Shown here: positions 1 to 8,426 of the stretch, in pieces
Layout of the letters: every line of letters begins with the position of its first letter
Position numbering within the stretch: position 1 is the stretch's first letter
Assembly (NCBI GenBank): GCA_903929885.1
Contig: CAIYWI010000013.1
Coordinates: forward strand, 1-39,220
DNA from: an uncultured Phycisphaerales bacterium
GTDB taxonomy: Bacteria; Planctomycetota; Phycisphaerae; Phycisphaerales; UBA1924
DNA: 39,220 bases
Direction: 5' to 3'
Translations under genes and position numbers: made by a program
The notes under the pieces: generated by a model
Told to the model about the DNA's origin: nothing
Databases searched by the model: none
What the model saw: the letters and a program-made list of their open reading frames with translations, nothing else

Positions 1-227
1 CCCCGAAGGGGTCGTCGTGGGAACGGGCATGACGTTCGATGTCGCGATGATGTTGCACGCGAACGCGTCGGGCCGATCCCTCGGAAACGCCTTCGGCGTT
101 GGGCGCGTTGGTCGTTTCATCCGGGGGTGTCGGCGAAACGCCGACACCCCCGGCTTTCGACGAACACGCCTTCGGCGTGGCCCACTCGCCAACCGACGCC
201 ACGCCCCAATCGCGAAGCGATTCCGTG
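1..227. repeat. Hairpin-rich intergenic repeat, copy A
   Basis: This stretch is a mosaic of short perfect inverted repeats. The left end of the window cuts the first one (CCCC-GAA-GGGG, 1-11). The others are AACGCC-TTC-GGCGTT (86-100), a long one with 15-bp arms around AAA (121-153), CACGCC-TTC-GGCGTG (165-179) and AATCGC-GAA-GCGATT (208-222). Nearly the same sequence occurs in reverse orientation at about 10664-10885, at roughly 90% identity by eye. The repeat ends five bases before the stop codon of the kyn fusion gene, so its hairpins may also end that transcript, although there is no T-run. No protein-coding gene is supported here. Confidence 0.8.
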
Positions 228-2264
228 TCACTCCGCCAGCACCGCCCGCACCGGGCTGGCGTCGAACCCCATCAGCTTGAGCGGCTGGGCCATGAGCGTG
301 TAACGCCCCGGCTCCACACCCGCGAGCACCAACCCCTCGAGAATCACGATGCCGTGACGCAGCAACGCGTGGTGCGCGGGCAGGTCCTTCGAGTGCTGCA
401 GGTCCACGCTCGGCGTGTCGACGCCCACCGTCTTGACGCCACGCGCCGCGAGCGCCTCCACCAACTCCACCGACAGCCCCGCGAAGTCCTCGTTCCACGA
501 CGCGTGGTCCGGAAACGTCCCCGTCCGGATCAACACCCTCGGACAGTCGATGGCCTCCACGCCCCCCTCGATGTCCTCGGGCTTCACCCTCGCCCCGCGC
601 GCCACCTTCGCCCGCACCACGCGGCACGGCCCGATGTAGCGGTCCAGCGGCTGCTCGCCGATACCCGCCTCCCCCCGCCCGTAGTGGTTCGGCCCATCCG
701 CGTGCGACCCCAGGTGCACCGTCGTTCGCAGCGTGCTCAGCGTGATGGTCGCGCCCTGCTCGAGGTCGCACAGCACTTCGCGGCTCATCGGCGTGTCGCC
801 CGGCCACACCTTCGTCGCCCCCGTGATCGCCGGGCTCAGGTCGTGCAGCACCTCGCCCCCATCCGACGCACGATCCGCCTCGAGCGCTGCCCGCACCTTC
901 GCCAGCCATTGCTCCCGAGGCAGCAGCGCCGCCTCGCGAGGCACGCGGCGCATGAGCCGCTCGTACAGCCCGTCGAGCCGCCGCCCCTGCGCCTTGGCCT
1001 CTGCGTACGGCACCGTGCTGAAGCTCACCAGGTTGTACTGGGGCGTGAGCCGCTCCGGATCGATCACGTGCAACGCCTGCTCGATCTTCTTCTTGTGCAG
1101 GAAGGTCGCGTCGCCCACCTTGTCGCGCATCTCCGTGAAGTTCTCGAGGGCCATGTCGGCGATGGCGTCGGCATTGGGCTTGCGAGCCGCCTGGAACGCC
1201 TGGAGTGCGGCACGCCGATCGGAGCGATGCTCGCGAAGGCACTCGGTCAGCGTGCGGCAGTCCTCGAACGCCGCGTTCATCCCCTGCCCGTAGAAGGGCA
1301 CGATCGCGTGCGCCGCGTCGCCGAGAATCGCCGCCCTGTCGCCCATCACCCACGGGAAGCACCGCACCGTCACCAGCGAGCCCACCGGGTTGCGGGCGTA
1401 GTCCTCGGCGAGGGCCGGCATCAGCCGCGTGGCGTCGCCGTACCACCGCTCGAAGAAGGCCCGCACCGCCTCGTCGCCCGAAAGGTCCGCGAACCCGTGC
1501 GACCCTTCGTAGGGCCAGAAGAGCGTGCACGTGAACGAGCCGTCGCGGTTGGGCAGGGCGATCATCATCGACGAGCCCCGCGGCCAGATGTGCAGCGCGT
1601 TGGGGTCCATCGCGTACGCGCCGTGACGCGCCGGCATGGCGAGGCCCAGTCGCTCCAACTCCGCCGCGGGCGGAATGTGCAGTTCCTTGTATCCGTGGCC
1701 CAGGTACGTCTGCTGATACTCGAAGCGGTCGGTCTTCTGCAGTGCCAGTCGCACGGGGGAATAGGCTCCGTCCGCGCCCAGCAGCAGGTCGGACCGCTCG
1801 CGGCGTGTCGCGCCGGACGCGTCGCGGAAGGTCGCCTCGCCGGTGACGGTGTCGAGATCGAGGCAGGCGTGATCGAAGAAGAACTCGACGCCCGGCAGTT
1901 CCGCCGCGGCATGGAGCAGCGTGAGGTTGAGCCCGCCCCGCGAGACCGAGTTGATCGCGTCCGACTCGTTGCTGCTGTAGGGTTGACGCGTGAGCTCGCC
2001 GTTCACGGCGTGCATCATGCGGGCCCGCATGGGAATCGCGTCCTGCGCGAGCACGCGGGCATCGAGGCCCGCCGCCGCCAGGCCGTGCAGCCCTCGGGCC
2101 GAGAGGGCGAGGTTGATCGAGCGTCCGCCCGCATAGCCCTTGGCGCGAGGGTCGCCCCGTCGCTCGAAGACGCGGACCCTCCAGCCATCCTGCGCGAGCA
2201 GGCGGGCCAGAAGCGAGCCGGCGAGGCCGCAGCCGACGATGGTGGCGATGGGAGCGTTGCTCAT
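228..2264 (-). CDS. Kynurenine 3-monooxygenase / kynurenine formamidase fusion
   Basis: A 678-residue protein joining two consecutive enzymes of oxidative tryptophan breakdown. Residues 1 to about 455 are a full-length FAD-dependent kynurenine 3-monooxygenase: dinucleotide-binding VGCGLAG at 10-16 and the second FAD motif GDAAHAIVPFYGQGMN at 315-330. Residues about 470-678 are a full-length KynB-type cyclase/formamidase with the metal-binding pattern H517-x-G-x-H521-x-D523-x-P-x-H527 and a second conserved block near 616-645 (DTPSVD, HHALL). The linker is only about 10-15 residues. The formamidase makes kynurenine from N-formylkynurenine and the monooxygenase hydroxylates it, so the product of one half is the substrate of the other. 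No in-frame ATG occurs at the junction; a GTG at 849-851 is the only visible internal start. kynU lies 36 bp upstream, implying co-transcription. Family assignments are secure; channelling is inference. Confidence 0.92.
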   Translation of the reverse strand: MSNAPIATIVGCGLAGSLLARLLAQDGWRVRVFERRGDPRAKGYAGGRSINLALSARGLHGLAAAGLDARVLAQDAIPMRARMMHAVNGELTRQPYSSNESDAINSVSRGGLNLTLLHAAAELPGVEFFFDHACLDLDTVTGEATFRDASGATRRERSDLLLGADGAYSPVRLALQKTDRFEYQQTYLGHGYKELHIPPAAELERLGLAMPARHGAYAMDPNALHIWPRGSSMMIALPNRDGSFTCTLFWPYEGSHGFADLSGDEAVRAFFERWYGDATRLMPALAEDYARNPVGSLVTVRCFPWVMGDRAAILGDAAHAIVPFYGQGMNAAFEDCRTLTECLREHRSDRRAALQAFQAARKPNADAIADMALENFTEMRDKVGDATFLHKKKIEQALHVIDPERLTPQYNLVSFSTVPYAEAKAQGRRLDGLYERLMRRVPREAALLPREQWLAKVRAALEADRASDGGEVLHDLSPAITGATKVWPGDTPMSREVLCDLEQGATITLSTLRTTVHLGSHADGPNHYGRGEAGIGEQPLDRYIGPCRVVRAKVARGARVKPEDIEGGVEAIDCPRVLIRTGTFPDHASWNEDFAGLSVELVEALAARGVKTVGVDTPSVDLQHSKDLPAHHALLRHGIVILEGLVLAGVEPGRYTLMAQPLKLMGFDASPVRAVLAE

Positions 2265-2300
2265 GGATGCTTTCGGTGTGAACCGCTTCGCGACAAGGAC

Positions 2301-3584
2301 TCAGGCCGTGACGCTCGCGAGCGCGTCGACGAATCGCCAGCAGTCATGGAAGGAGTTGTACATGGGGGTGGGGGCGGCGCGGATGATGTCCGGTTCGCGG
2401 AAGTCGCACACCACGCCGGCTCGCTTGAGCGCGTCGAGCGAGCGGCGAGGGTCGCCCGGCAGCCGCAGCGACAGTTGGCACCCGCGCTGCGACGGGTCGG
2501 CGGGCGTCGTGATCCCCACGCTCGGCACGCGGGCTCGCAGCAGGTGCTCGAGGTAGCCGGTCAACGCAAGACTCTTTCGCCGCAGCGTGTCGATGCCGAC
2601 GCGATCGAAGAGCGACAGCGACACCTTCACCGGACAGAGCGAGAAGATCGGCGGGTTCGACATGGCGAAGCGATCGGCCGACGCCACCGGCGAAAAGTCC
2701 GGCCCCATCCGGAAACGCGTCGAAGGATCGTTGCCCCACCAGCCCGCCAGTTGAGGCAGCGCGGAGTTGCGCACGTGCCGATCGTGCACGAACGCGCCCG
2801 CCACGGCGCCGGGGCCGCCGTTGAGGTACTTGTAGCTGCACCACACCGCGAAGTCGGCGTTCCAGTCGTGCAGCCGCACCGGCACGTTGCCCGCCGCGTG
2901 GGCAAGGTCCCACCCGCACGCCGCCCCCGCGCCGTGGGCGGCCTTGGTGATGGCCTCCATCTCGAACCACTGCCCGGTGAGGTAGTTCACCCCGCCGAGC
3001 ATCACCAACGCGACCTTCGAGCCCAGCGACTGGATCGTGTCGATGATGTCGCCGGTCCGCAGCGTCGCCTCGCCTTCGCGGGGCCGCAGCCGCACGACCG
3101 ACTCGGGGCCGAACCCGCGCAGCGAGGCCTGGCTCGCCACGGCGTACGAATCGCTCGGAAAGGCCGTGTCCTCGATCACGATGAGGTGACGCTCGGGCGT
3201 GGGCCGGTAGAAACTCAGCATCAGCAGGTGGAGATTCACCGTGAGGGTGTTCATCGCCACCACCTCGTGCTCCATCGCGCCCACGAGCCGCGAGAGTGGG
3301 CCTCGCAGCGACTCGTGGTACGGCAGCCACGGATCGCGGGCGTGCAGGTGCCCCTCGACGGCGAACCGGGCCCAGTCCTCCAGCTCCCGCTCCATCGCGT
3401 CGCGCACGCCCTGGGGCTGCAGGCCCAGCGAGTTGCCCGTGAGGTACACGCAGGGCGAAGCGTCTCCCTCGCGACCGAGGGCGGAGCTCACGGTCGGAAT
3501 GAGGAACTCCGAACGCATCGGCGCCAGCTTGTCGAGCGCGTCCATCGCGCGGGCGGCCCGCTCGGAGAGGTCGGCTGTGGTCAT
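2301..3584 (-). CDS. kynU: Kynureninase
   Basis: A 427-residue PLP-dependent hydrolase that cleaves kynurenine or 3-hydroxykynurenine to anthranilate or 3-hydroxyanthranilate plus alanine. Visible family marks are YLTGNSLGLQP near the N-terminus (47-57), the PLP-phosphate/ring region WDLAHAAGNVP (225-235), the Schiff-base lysine K252 in CSYKYLNGGPG, and the C-terminal RAAPTPMYNSF (402-412). Length is normal for the family (about 410-470). It is the first gene of a leftward pair, with the monooxygenase-formamidase fusion 36 bp downstream, and it is divergent from a methyltransferase with 69 bp between the two starts. Together the pair covers three steps from N-formylkynurenine to (3-hydroxy)anthranilate. 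Tryptophan 2,3-dioxygenase and 3-hydroxyanthranilate dioxygenase are not in the window. Confidence 0.95.
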   Translation of the reverse strand: MTTADLSERAARAMDALDKLAPMRSEFLIPTVSSALGREGDASPCVYLTGNSLGLQPQGVRDAMERELEDWARFAVEGHLHARDPWLPYHESLRGPLSRLVGAMEHEVVAMNTLTVNLHLLMLSFYRPTPERHLIVIEDTAFPSDSYAVASQASLRGFGPESVVRLRPREGEATLRTGDIIDTIQSLGSKVALVMLGGVNYLTGQWFEMEAITKAAHGAGAACGWDLAHAAGNVPVRLHDWNADFAVWCSYKYLNGGPGAVAGAFVHDRHVRNSALPQLAGWWGNDPSTRFRMGPDFSPVASADRFAMSNPPIFSLCPVKVSLSLFDRVGIDTLRRKSLALTGYLEHLLRARVPSVGITTPADPSQRGCQLSLRLPGDPRRSLDALKRAGVVCDFREPDIIRAAPTPMYNSFHDCWRFVDALASVTA

Positions 3585-3653
3585 GGGCTATTGAAGGCGC
3601 GGACTTCCCCGCCTGACGCCGCTCCGGTCGACCCGGTACCCTTTCCCGAGAGC

Positions 3654-4412
3654 ATGCACGATCCGCTCGAGCTTTACGAACGCGCCGTCCAGTCGCCCGC
3701 CGAGTTGGCGACGCTGCTCGCCGCGCTGCACGGCGGCTCGCCCGCTCGCTTGCGAGAGGACTTCGGGGGCGCCGGCGCAGTCTCTCGCGCCTTCGTCGAC
3801 GCCGCCCCGAATCGCCGCGCGCTCGTCGTCGACATCGATCCGGCGCCCCTCGCCCGTCTCGCCGGTCACCCCGCCATCGGAACGCGTGTCGCCGATGCCA
3901 CCGAACTCGACGATCAGGAACCCGCCGACATCGTCTTCGTCGGCAACTTCTCGATCGGATATGTCGAATGTCGCCGCCGCCTTGTTCGCTACCTCGCGGC
4001 CTCCCGCCGACGCCTTTCTCCCGGAGGACTCTTCGTCTGCGACATGTACGGAGGCCCCGGCGCGTGGCGGCTCGGCGGCTTGGCGCGCCGCATCCCCCTG
4101 CCCGGCGGCTCGACGCTCCACTACTGGTGGGAGCACGAAGCCGCCGATCCGCTCACCGGAATGGTCGACAATGCGATCTCCTTCCGCGTCGAGACCGCCG
4201 GCGACATCGTCGAGGAGCACCCCAGGGCCTTCACCTATCGCTGGCGACTTCGTTCGCTGCCCGAACTTCGCGATCTGCTCCTCGAGGCCGGATTCGGTTC
4301 CGTCGAGGTGCGCGTGCACGCCGAGCTTGAACCCGATGGCCGTCCCAAGCCCCCCGCGTCGCCCCGCGATCTCGAAGCGGATTGGACCGCCCTGATCGCC
4401 GCTCGTGCCTGA
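3654..4412 (+). CDS. Class I SAM-dependent methyltransferase
   Basis: A 252-residue soluble protein. The SAM-binding glycine loop is EDFGGAGAVSRAF (about 35-47), followed by a beta-2 acidic end VVDIDP (58-63) and a motif-II-like stretch DIVFVGNFSIGYV. This is the usual Rossmann methyltransferase order. The C-terminal half (HYWWEHEAADPLTGM, then YRWRLRSLPELRDLL) resembles small-molecule methyltransferases with the so-called methyltransf_25 fold. The reading frame stays open far upstream (to base 99) as antisense of the kyn genes. The ATG at 3654 is chosen because it begins the recognisable protein and fits the divergent gap to kynU. Substrate unknown. A role with the kyn genes cannot be read from the sequence. 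Confidence 0.8.
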   Translation: MHDPLELYERAVQSPAELATLLAALHGGSPARLREDFGGAGAVSRAFVDAAPNRRALVVDIDPAPLARLAGHPAIGTRVADATELDDQEPADIVFVGNFSIGYVECRRRLVRYLAASRRRLSPGGLFVCDMYGGPGAWRLGGLARRIPLPGGSTLHYWWEHEAADPLTGMVDNAISFRVETAGDIVEEHPRAFTYRWRLRSLPELRDLLLEAGFGSVEVRVHAELEPDGRPKPPASPRDLEADWTALIAARA

Positions 4413-4479
4413 ACGTGGCGATCATGCCCCATAACTCCCCTTGCACGCCGCAAACCCGTGCGGAATCGTTGCTTGGGCG

Positions 4480-4508
4480 TTGTCGTCACGTGCTCGCCTC
4501 ATTACCAT
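4480..4508 (+). promoter_or_regulatory. Candidate sigma-70 promoter of the PEP-CTERM gene at 4664
   Basis: TTGTCG (4480-4485), a 17-base spacer and TACCAT (4503-4508) give 4/6 and 4/6 matches to the -35 and -10 consensus. The predicted leader would be about 150 bases, ending in a clear ribosome binding site (AGAGGAAAGAGG) before the ATG at 4664. Confidence 0.4.
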
Positions 4509-4663
4509 GTGGCTTCTGACCGGCGTTGAGGAGCGTCCGGTCCGTGGCAGCGAGAGAGACTCCTGCGTCGGTGGTTCGTTCGCCCTTGGCTTGCGAGTGG
4601 TCGCAGGCCCGATGGCGGCATCGATCCGGGGCCGTTCCGAAACAGAGGAAAGAGGCAAGACCC

Positions 4664-5773
4664 ATGAAGCAGTTCCTGAGCATCGTCGTCCTGGCTGCCG
4701 CCGCCGGCACCGCCTTGGCCGGTCCCTTCTCCGCGGGCAACCTGGTGGTGTACCGCGCCGGCGACGGCTCGGCCGCGCTGAGCAACGCCGCCGCGGCGGG
4801 CTTCCTTGACGAGTACACGCCCACCGGCACGCTCGTCCAGTCCATCGCCCTGCCCACCAGCGTGAGCGGCGCGAACCGTCGCGTGGTGCTCAGCGGCAGC
4901 GCGAGCAGCGAGGGTCAACTCACCCGCTCGGCCGACGGCCGTTACCTCGCCTTCGTCGGCTACGACGCCAACCCCGGCACCGCCAGCATCGCCTCGTCCA
5001 CCTCCGCCACCGTCAATCGCGTGATCGCCCGCGTCGGCATCGATGGCGCGGTCGACAGTTCGACCGTCACCACCGCCTTCAGCGGCAATGCCATCCGCGC
5101 CGCCGCCACCGACGACGGCAGCCGCTTCTGGATGACCGGCGGCACCAACGGCGTGCAGTTCGCCCAGTACGGCACCTCCAACGTCAACACCCAGATCAAC
5201 ACCGGCACCGGCGCTTCCACCAACAACCGCGCCGTCAACATCTTCAACGGCCAACTCTACATCTCCTCGGCCTCCGCCTCCCTCCGCGGCGTCGCAGCCA
5301 TCGGCGCCGGCCTGCCCACGACCAACGGTCAGGCCGCCACGCTCCTCGCGGGCACCAACTCGAACACCAGCAGCTCGGGCTACGACTTTGCCATCGTCTC
5401 CAGCACGCTGATGTACATGGCCGACGACTCCGCCGTCGCGGGCCTCGGCGGCCTGCAGCGTTGGGAGCTGATCGCCGGCACCTGGACCCGCACCCAGACC
5501 TGGGCGCCCTCCAACGGCGGCCGCATCCGTCAGCTCGTCAACACGATGACCTCGACCGGCGAGAATCTGCTCTACGTGACCGTCGTCGATTCCGCCAACG
5601 TCACCACCATCCAGTCGCTGGTCGACCTCGGCGCCGGTTCCTCCTTCAACGTCATCGCCACCGGCGCGGCCAACACCGCCTTCCGTGGCATCGAGTTCGC
5701 CCCGATCCCGACCCCCGGCTCGCTCGCCCTCCTGGGCCTCGCGGGTCTGGCCGCCGGCCGCCGTCGCCGCTGA
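4664..5773 (+). CDS. PEP-CTERM-anchored beta-structure protein
   Basis: A 369-residue secreted protein. The N-terminus is a Sec signal peptide (MKQFLSIVVLAAAAGTALA, cleavage predicted after ALA). The C-terminus is a PEP-CTERM-like tail: PTPGSLALLGLAGLAAG followed by RRRR at the very end. The body is rich in Ser, Thr, Gly and Asn, with propeller-like phrases such as LVVYRAGDGSAALS, SRSADG-type turns and NRAVNIFNGQLYIS. It resembles a family of exported proteins common in planctomycetes and Verrucomicrobia that have no known activity. The ATG at 4664 is preferred over upstream in-frame starts because it opens the signal peptide and has a strong ribosome binding site. It should be processed by an exosortase/archaeosortase-like enzyme encoded elsewhere. 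Confidence 0.85.
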   Translation: MKQFLSIVVLAAAAGTALAGPFSAGNLVVYRAGDGSAALSNAAAAGFLDEYTPTGTLVQSIALPTSVSGANRRVVLSGSASSEGQLTRSADGRYLAFVGYDANPGTASIASSTSATVNRVIARVGIDGAVDSSTVTTAFSGNAIRAAATDDGSRFWMTGGTNGVQFAQYGTSNVNTQINTGTGASTNNRAVNIFNGQLYISSASASLRGVAAIGAGLPTTNGQAATLLAGTNSNTSSSGYDFAIVSSTLMYMADDSAVAGLGGLQRWELIAGTWTRTQTWAPSNGGRIRQLVNTMTSTGENLLYVTVVDSANVTTIQSLVDLGAGSSFNVIATGAANTAFRGIEFAPIPTPGSLALLGLAGLAAGRRRR

Positions 5774-5804
5774 GCGACGCATCCAACGCAGTGTTTCCGA
5801 TCGG

Positions 5805-5830
5805 CGGCCGTTCCCTCGTGGGGACGGCCG
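5805..5830 (+). terminator. Hairpin after the PEP-CTERM gene
   Basis: CGGCCGTTCCC-TCGT-GGGGACGGCCG forms an 11-bp stem (one G-T pair) 31 bases after the stop codon. The tail (TCGTCGTTC) is only mildly T-rich. It lies between convergent genes and could serve both. Confidence 0.4.
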
Positions 5831-5852
5831 TCGTCGTTCACGCATGGAAGGC

Positions 5853-6656
5853 TCACAGCCCGCCCCGCAGCCGTCGCAGCTGCTCGAGCTTCGACACCAC
5901 CGATCGCATGCTCGCGGTCAGGGGCGGACTCCGTCGCAGGTCGATGTTCGACCGCTGCGAGAGGCGGCTGACGAGCACGGCGGCATGGTTCCGTACGTCG
6001 CGACGCCCCGCAATCGCTCGCCATTCCGCTTCGACGATGGCGGGTGTGAGGGAAGGCACGCGGGCGAGCGTGTCGAGCACGTGGCCCCGAACGCCGCGAG
6101 CTGCGAGCGTCGCTCGCAGCGACGGTGCGCCATCCATGCATCCCCCTGCGGAAGAAGTCTCCCGCTCGATCGCTTGTTGCGAGAGCGGCTCCCCGATGGC
6201 GGGTTCTCGTGAAGGGTTCCGGATGGTTGGTTCGTCCGAACGCCGGTCAGGGTTGTGCGAGATCGTCGGTCGGGGTTGGGCGGATCGCGGGTCGGGGATG
6301 GGGCCGGTCGAACCTGGGGCGGAGGGTGACCGCGTGACGGGGATGGCGTGACGCGGGGTCAGGCGGTCGAGTCGAAGGCGATAGCGGTTGGGGTGTCCGT
6401 GGCCGCCGGTGGACGCGACCGCCAGTTCGACCACGCCCGCGTCCACGAGTCGACGGACGATCCGCTGCACGCCCCGATCGGTGTAGCTCGTGGCCCGGGC
6501 GAGCGTGGCGATGCTCGGCCACAGTTCGTTGGTGGTGGGGTTCCACCACTCGATCATGGCGTGAAGCAGCGCCTTCTCGCCCGCGTTGAGGGTCGAGCGG
6601 CTGACGAGACCAAGGGCGGCGACGTGGCGGGGAATGGCTGGCGGGGCGAGTGACAT
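5853..6656 (-). CDS. Helix-turn-helix protein, replication-initiator-like
   Basis: A 267-residue protein. Residues about 22-95 form a winged helix-turn-helix of the kind found in phage/plasmid replication initiators (HTH_36-like): LNAGEKALLHAMIEWWN, then WPSIATLARATSYTDRGVQR and a wing ending NRYRLRLDRL. Residues about 100-175 are a low-complexity Pro/Arg/Ser/Glu linker with repeated PTI/PAI units. Residues 180-267 form a small helical domain of unknown role. The start at 6656 follows an excellent ribosome binding site (AGGAGGT) at correct spacing; the frame opens further upstream but without support. It stands alone between a PEP-CTERM gene and a divergent MATE exporter, with no other replication or phage genes near. 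It may be a transcription factor or a domesticated mobile-element gene; the sequence does not decide. Confidence 0.7.
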   Translation of the reverse strand: MSLAPPAIPRHVAALGLVSRSTLNAGEKALLHAMIEWWNPTTNELWPSIATLARATSYTDRGVQRIVRRLVDAGVVELAVASTGGHGHPNRYRLRLDRLTPRHAIPVTRSPSAPGSTGPIPDPRSAQPRPTISHNPDRRSDEPTIRNPSREPAIGEPLSQQAIERETSSAGGCMDGAPSLRATLAARGVRGHVLDTLARVPSLTPAIVEAEWRAIAGRRDVRNHAAVLVSRLSQRSNIDLRRSPPLTASMRSVVSKLEQLRRLRGGL

Positions 6657-6865
6657 GACATGGACCTCCTGCAGGACGTGCGTCGAAGGCGAGGTGCCTC
6701 CTCGCAATCTCCGCCCGCGGTCGCGGATGCGGCCCGCAATCAGGCACGCGAGATGTCCCAGGGTCGGGGACCGACGAAGAAATGACCCGTTTGTGCGCCC
6801 CGTCGCAAGTGCCGACGCAGGAAGGCGCAAAGCCGCGGCGTACCGTTGCTCCCCGCCCCACACGC

Positions 6866-8266
6866 ATGAAAAACGCCGAGCCCAACTCGCTGATCGACCC
6901 TTCGCCCGTGCGAGAGCTCGTCCGCATCGCCCTGCCCAGCGTGGTGGCCTCCACCAGCTACACGGTGATGCAGTTCGTCGACAAGTGGGTCGTCAGCCAC
7001 ATCGGGCCCGACCCCGTCTACGTCGGCGCCCAGGGCAGCGGGGGGCTGGCGGCGTGGATCCCCGTCTCGATCGCCTACGGCGTCATCTCCATCGTCAACA
7101 CGTTCGTCTCCCAGAATCTCGGCGCCGGCAAGCCCGAACGAGGCCCGGCCTACGCGTGGAACGGCATGTGGCTCGGCGTGCTGGCGTGGCTCCTGCTCAT
7201 TCCCTACGGCCTCATGCTCCCGAATCTCTTCGAGCTCATGGGCTACGAGCCGCGTCGCGTGGAACTCGCCAGCGAGTACGGCCAGATCATGGTCTTCGGG
7301 TCGGTCGTGACCATCTGCTCGCGCGCCATCGCGCACTTCTTCTACGGCATGCAGCGCCCCGGCGTCGTGATGCTCGCGGCGGTCGCAGGCAACCTCGTCA
7401 ACCTCCTCTTCAACTGGCTGTTGGTCTTCGGGCAGCTCGGTTTCCCCGCCCTGGGCCTCACCGGTTCGGCGATTGCCACGCTCATCGGCACGTCGGTGGA
7501 GGGGCTGATTCCGCTTGCGTTGTTCCTCGGGCCGAAGCTTGACGCGTCGCTGCGCACCAGGCGCCAGTGGAGGCCCGACTTCCGGCTCATGCGAGACATC
7601 CTCGGCCTGGGCTGGCCCGCCGGCCTCATGTACGGCAGCGAGATGATCTGCTGGGGCTTCTTCATGCTCTACCTGGTCGGAGGCCAAGGCCCCGAGGCGG
7701 GCACCGCCGGCTTCATCGCCCAGCAGTGGATGAGTCTCTCGTTCATGCCCGCCGTGGGCATTGCCACCGCCGTCGCCTCCACCGTCGGCAAGTACATGGG
7801 CATGCGACGCCCCGACCTGGCCGCGAAGCGAGCGATGGTCGGGCTCGCCATCGCGATGGCCTACATGGGATGCTGCGGCATTCTTTTCGTCCTCTTCCGC
7901 GTCCCCATGGTCGATCTCTTCATGCCCGACGACACCCCGCCGGCCGCTCGCGACCTCGTGCTCGACCTTGGCGGGAAGTTCCTCATCGCCACCGCCGCGT
8001 TCCAACTCTTCGACGGCATGGCCATGGCCATCGGCGGCGCGTTGCGGGGCGCGGGCGACACGCACTTCCTCGGCGTCGTCACCGTCGTGCTCTCGTGGAG
8101 CGTCATGGTGGGGGGCGGACTGGCGATTGTCGCGTACCTGCCCCAGTGGGGCAGCGTCGGCCCGTGGGTCGCGGCGGCGTCGTACATCGCCATCCTCGCC
8201 ATCGTCTCCATGGCCAGATTCCTGACCGGCGGCTGGCGCCGTCGCAGCGTTGTGTCGTCCACGTGA
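6866..8266 (+). CDS. MATE-family efflux transporter
   Basis: A 466-residue integral membrane protein with about 12 hydrophobic segments and the duplicated MATE half. Marks include LVRIALPSVVASTSYTVMQF with VDKWVVSHIG at the start of the first half, GNLVNLLFNWLLVFG, and GWPAGLMYGSEM opening the second half, followed by FQLFDGMAMAIGGALRGAGD, the typical late MATE block. It would export cationic organic compounds in exchange for Na+ or H+ across the inner membrane. The ATG at 6866 gives the usual family length; an in-frame ATG at 6782 would add 28 non-hydrophobic residues and cannot be excluded. There is no strong ribosome binding site at either. Divergent from the HTH gene, 209 bp away, so that protein might regulate it, though nothing in the sequence proves this. 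Confidence 0.9.
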   Translation: MKNAEPNSLIDPSPVRELVRIALPSVVASTSYTVMQFVDKWVVSHIGPDPVYVGAQGSGGLAAWIPVSIAYGVISIVNTFVSQNLGAGKPERGPAYAWNGMWLGVLAWLLLIPYGLMLPNLFELMGYEPRRVELASEYGQIMVFGSVVTICSRAIAHFFYGMQRPGVVMLAAVAGNLVNLLFNWLLVFGQLGFPALGLTGSAIATLIGTSVEGLIPLALFLGPKLDASLRTRRQWRPDFRLMRDILGLGWPAGLMYGSEMICWGFFMLYLVGGQGPEAGTAGFIAQQWMSLSFMPAVGIATAVASTVGKYMGMRRPDLAAKRAMVGLAIAMAYMGCCGILFVLFRVPMVDLFMPDDTPPAARDLVLDLGGKFLIATAAFQLFDGMAMAIGGALRGAGDTHFLGVVTVVLSWSVMVGGGLAIVAYLPQWGSVGPWVAAASYIAILAIVSMARFLTGGWRRRSVVSST

Positions 8267-8300
8267 TCCTCATCGAACGCGACGCCTCGCGCGAACGGCC

Positions 8301-8330
8301 TTGCATCGCCCCGGGGCGATCGGGTATGCT
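8301..8330 (+). promoter_or_regulatory. Promoter with embedded palindrome, oxidoreductase-isomerase operon
   Basis: TTGCAT (8301-8306), an 18-base spacer and TATGCT (8325-8330) form a plausible sigma-70 promoter. A perfect 16-base palindrome, ATCGCCCC/GGGGCGAT (8305-8320), overlaps the end of the -35 box and most of the spacer, a classic place for a repressor operator. Confidence 0.55.
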
Positions 8331-8426
8331 CTCCCTCGGGCCCGCCACGACCGAGGACGGGCTACCGTGAAAGGCGAAGGGGGCTGGAACCCGACGGTCG
8401 CGAGCGAACGCGGAAAGGACCCGAGC

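Noticed and set aside
99..4412. One 1437-codon open frame on the plus strand
   Set aside because: Only its last 252 codons (from 3654) look like a protein. The rest is antisense to the kyn genes and has the Arg/His/Val-rich makeup of shadow frames in high-GC DNA.
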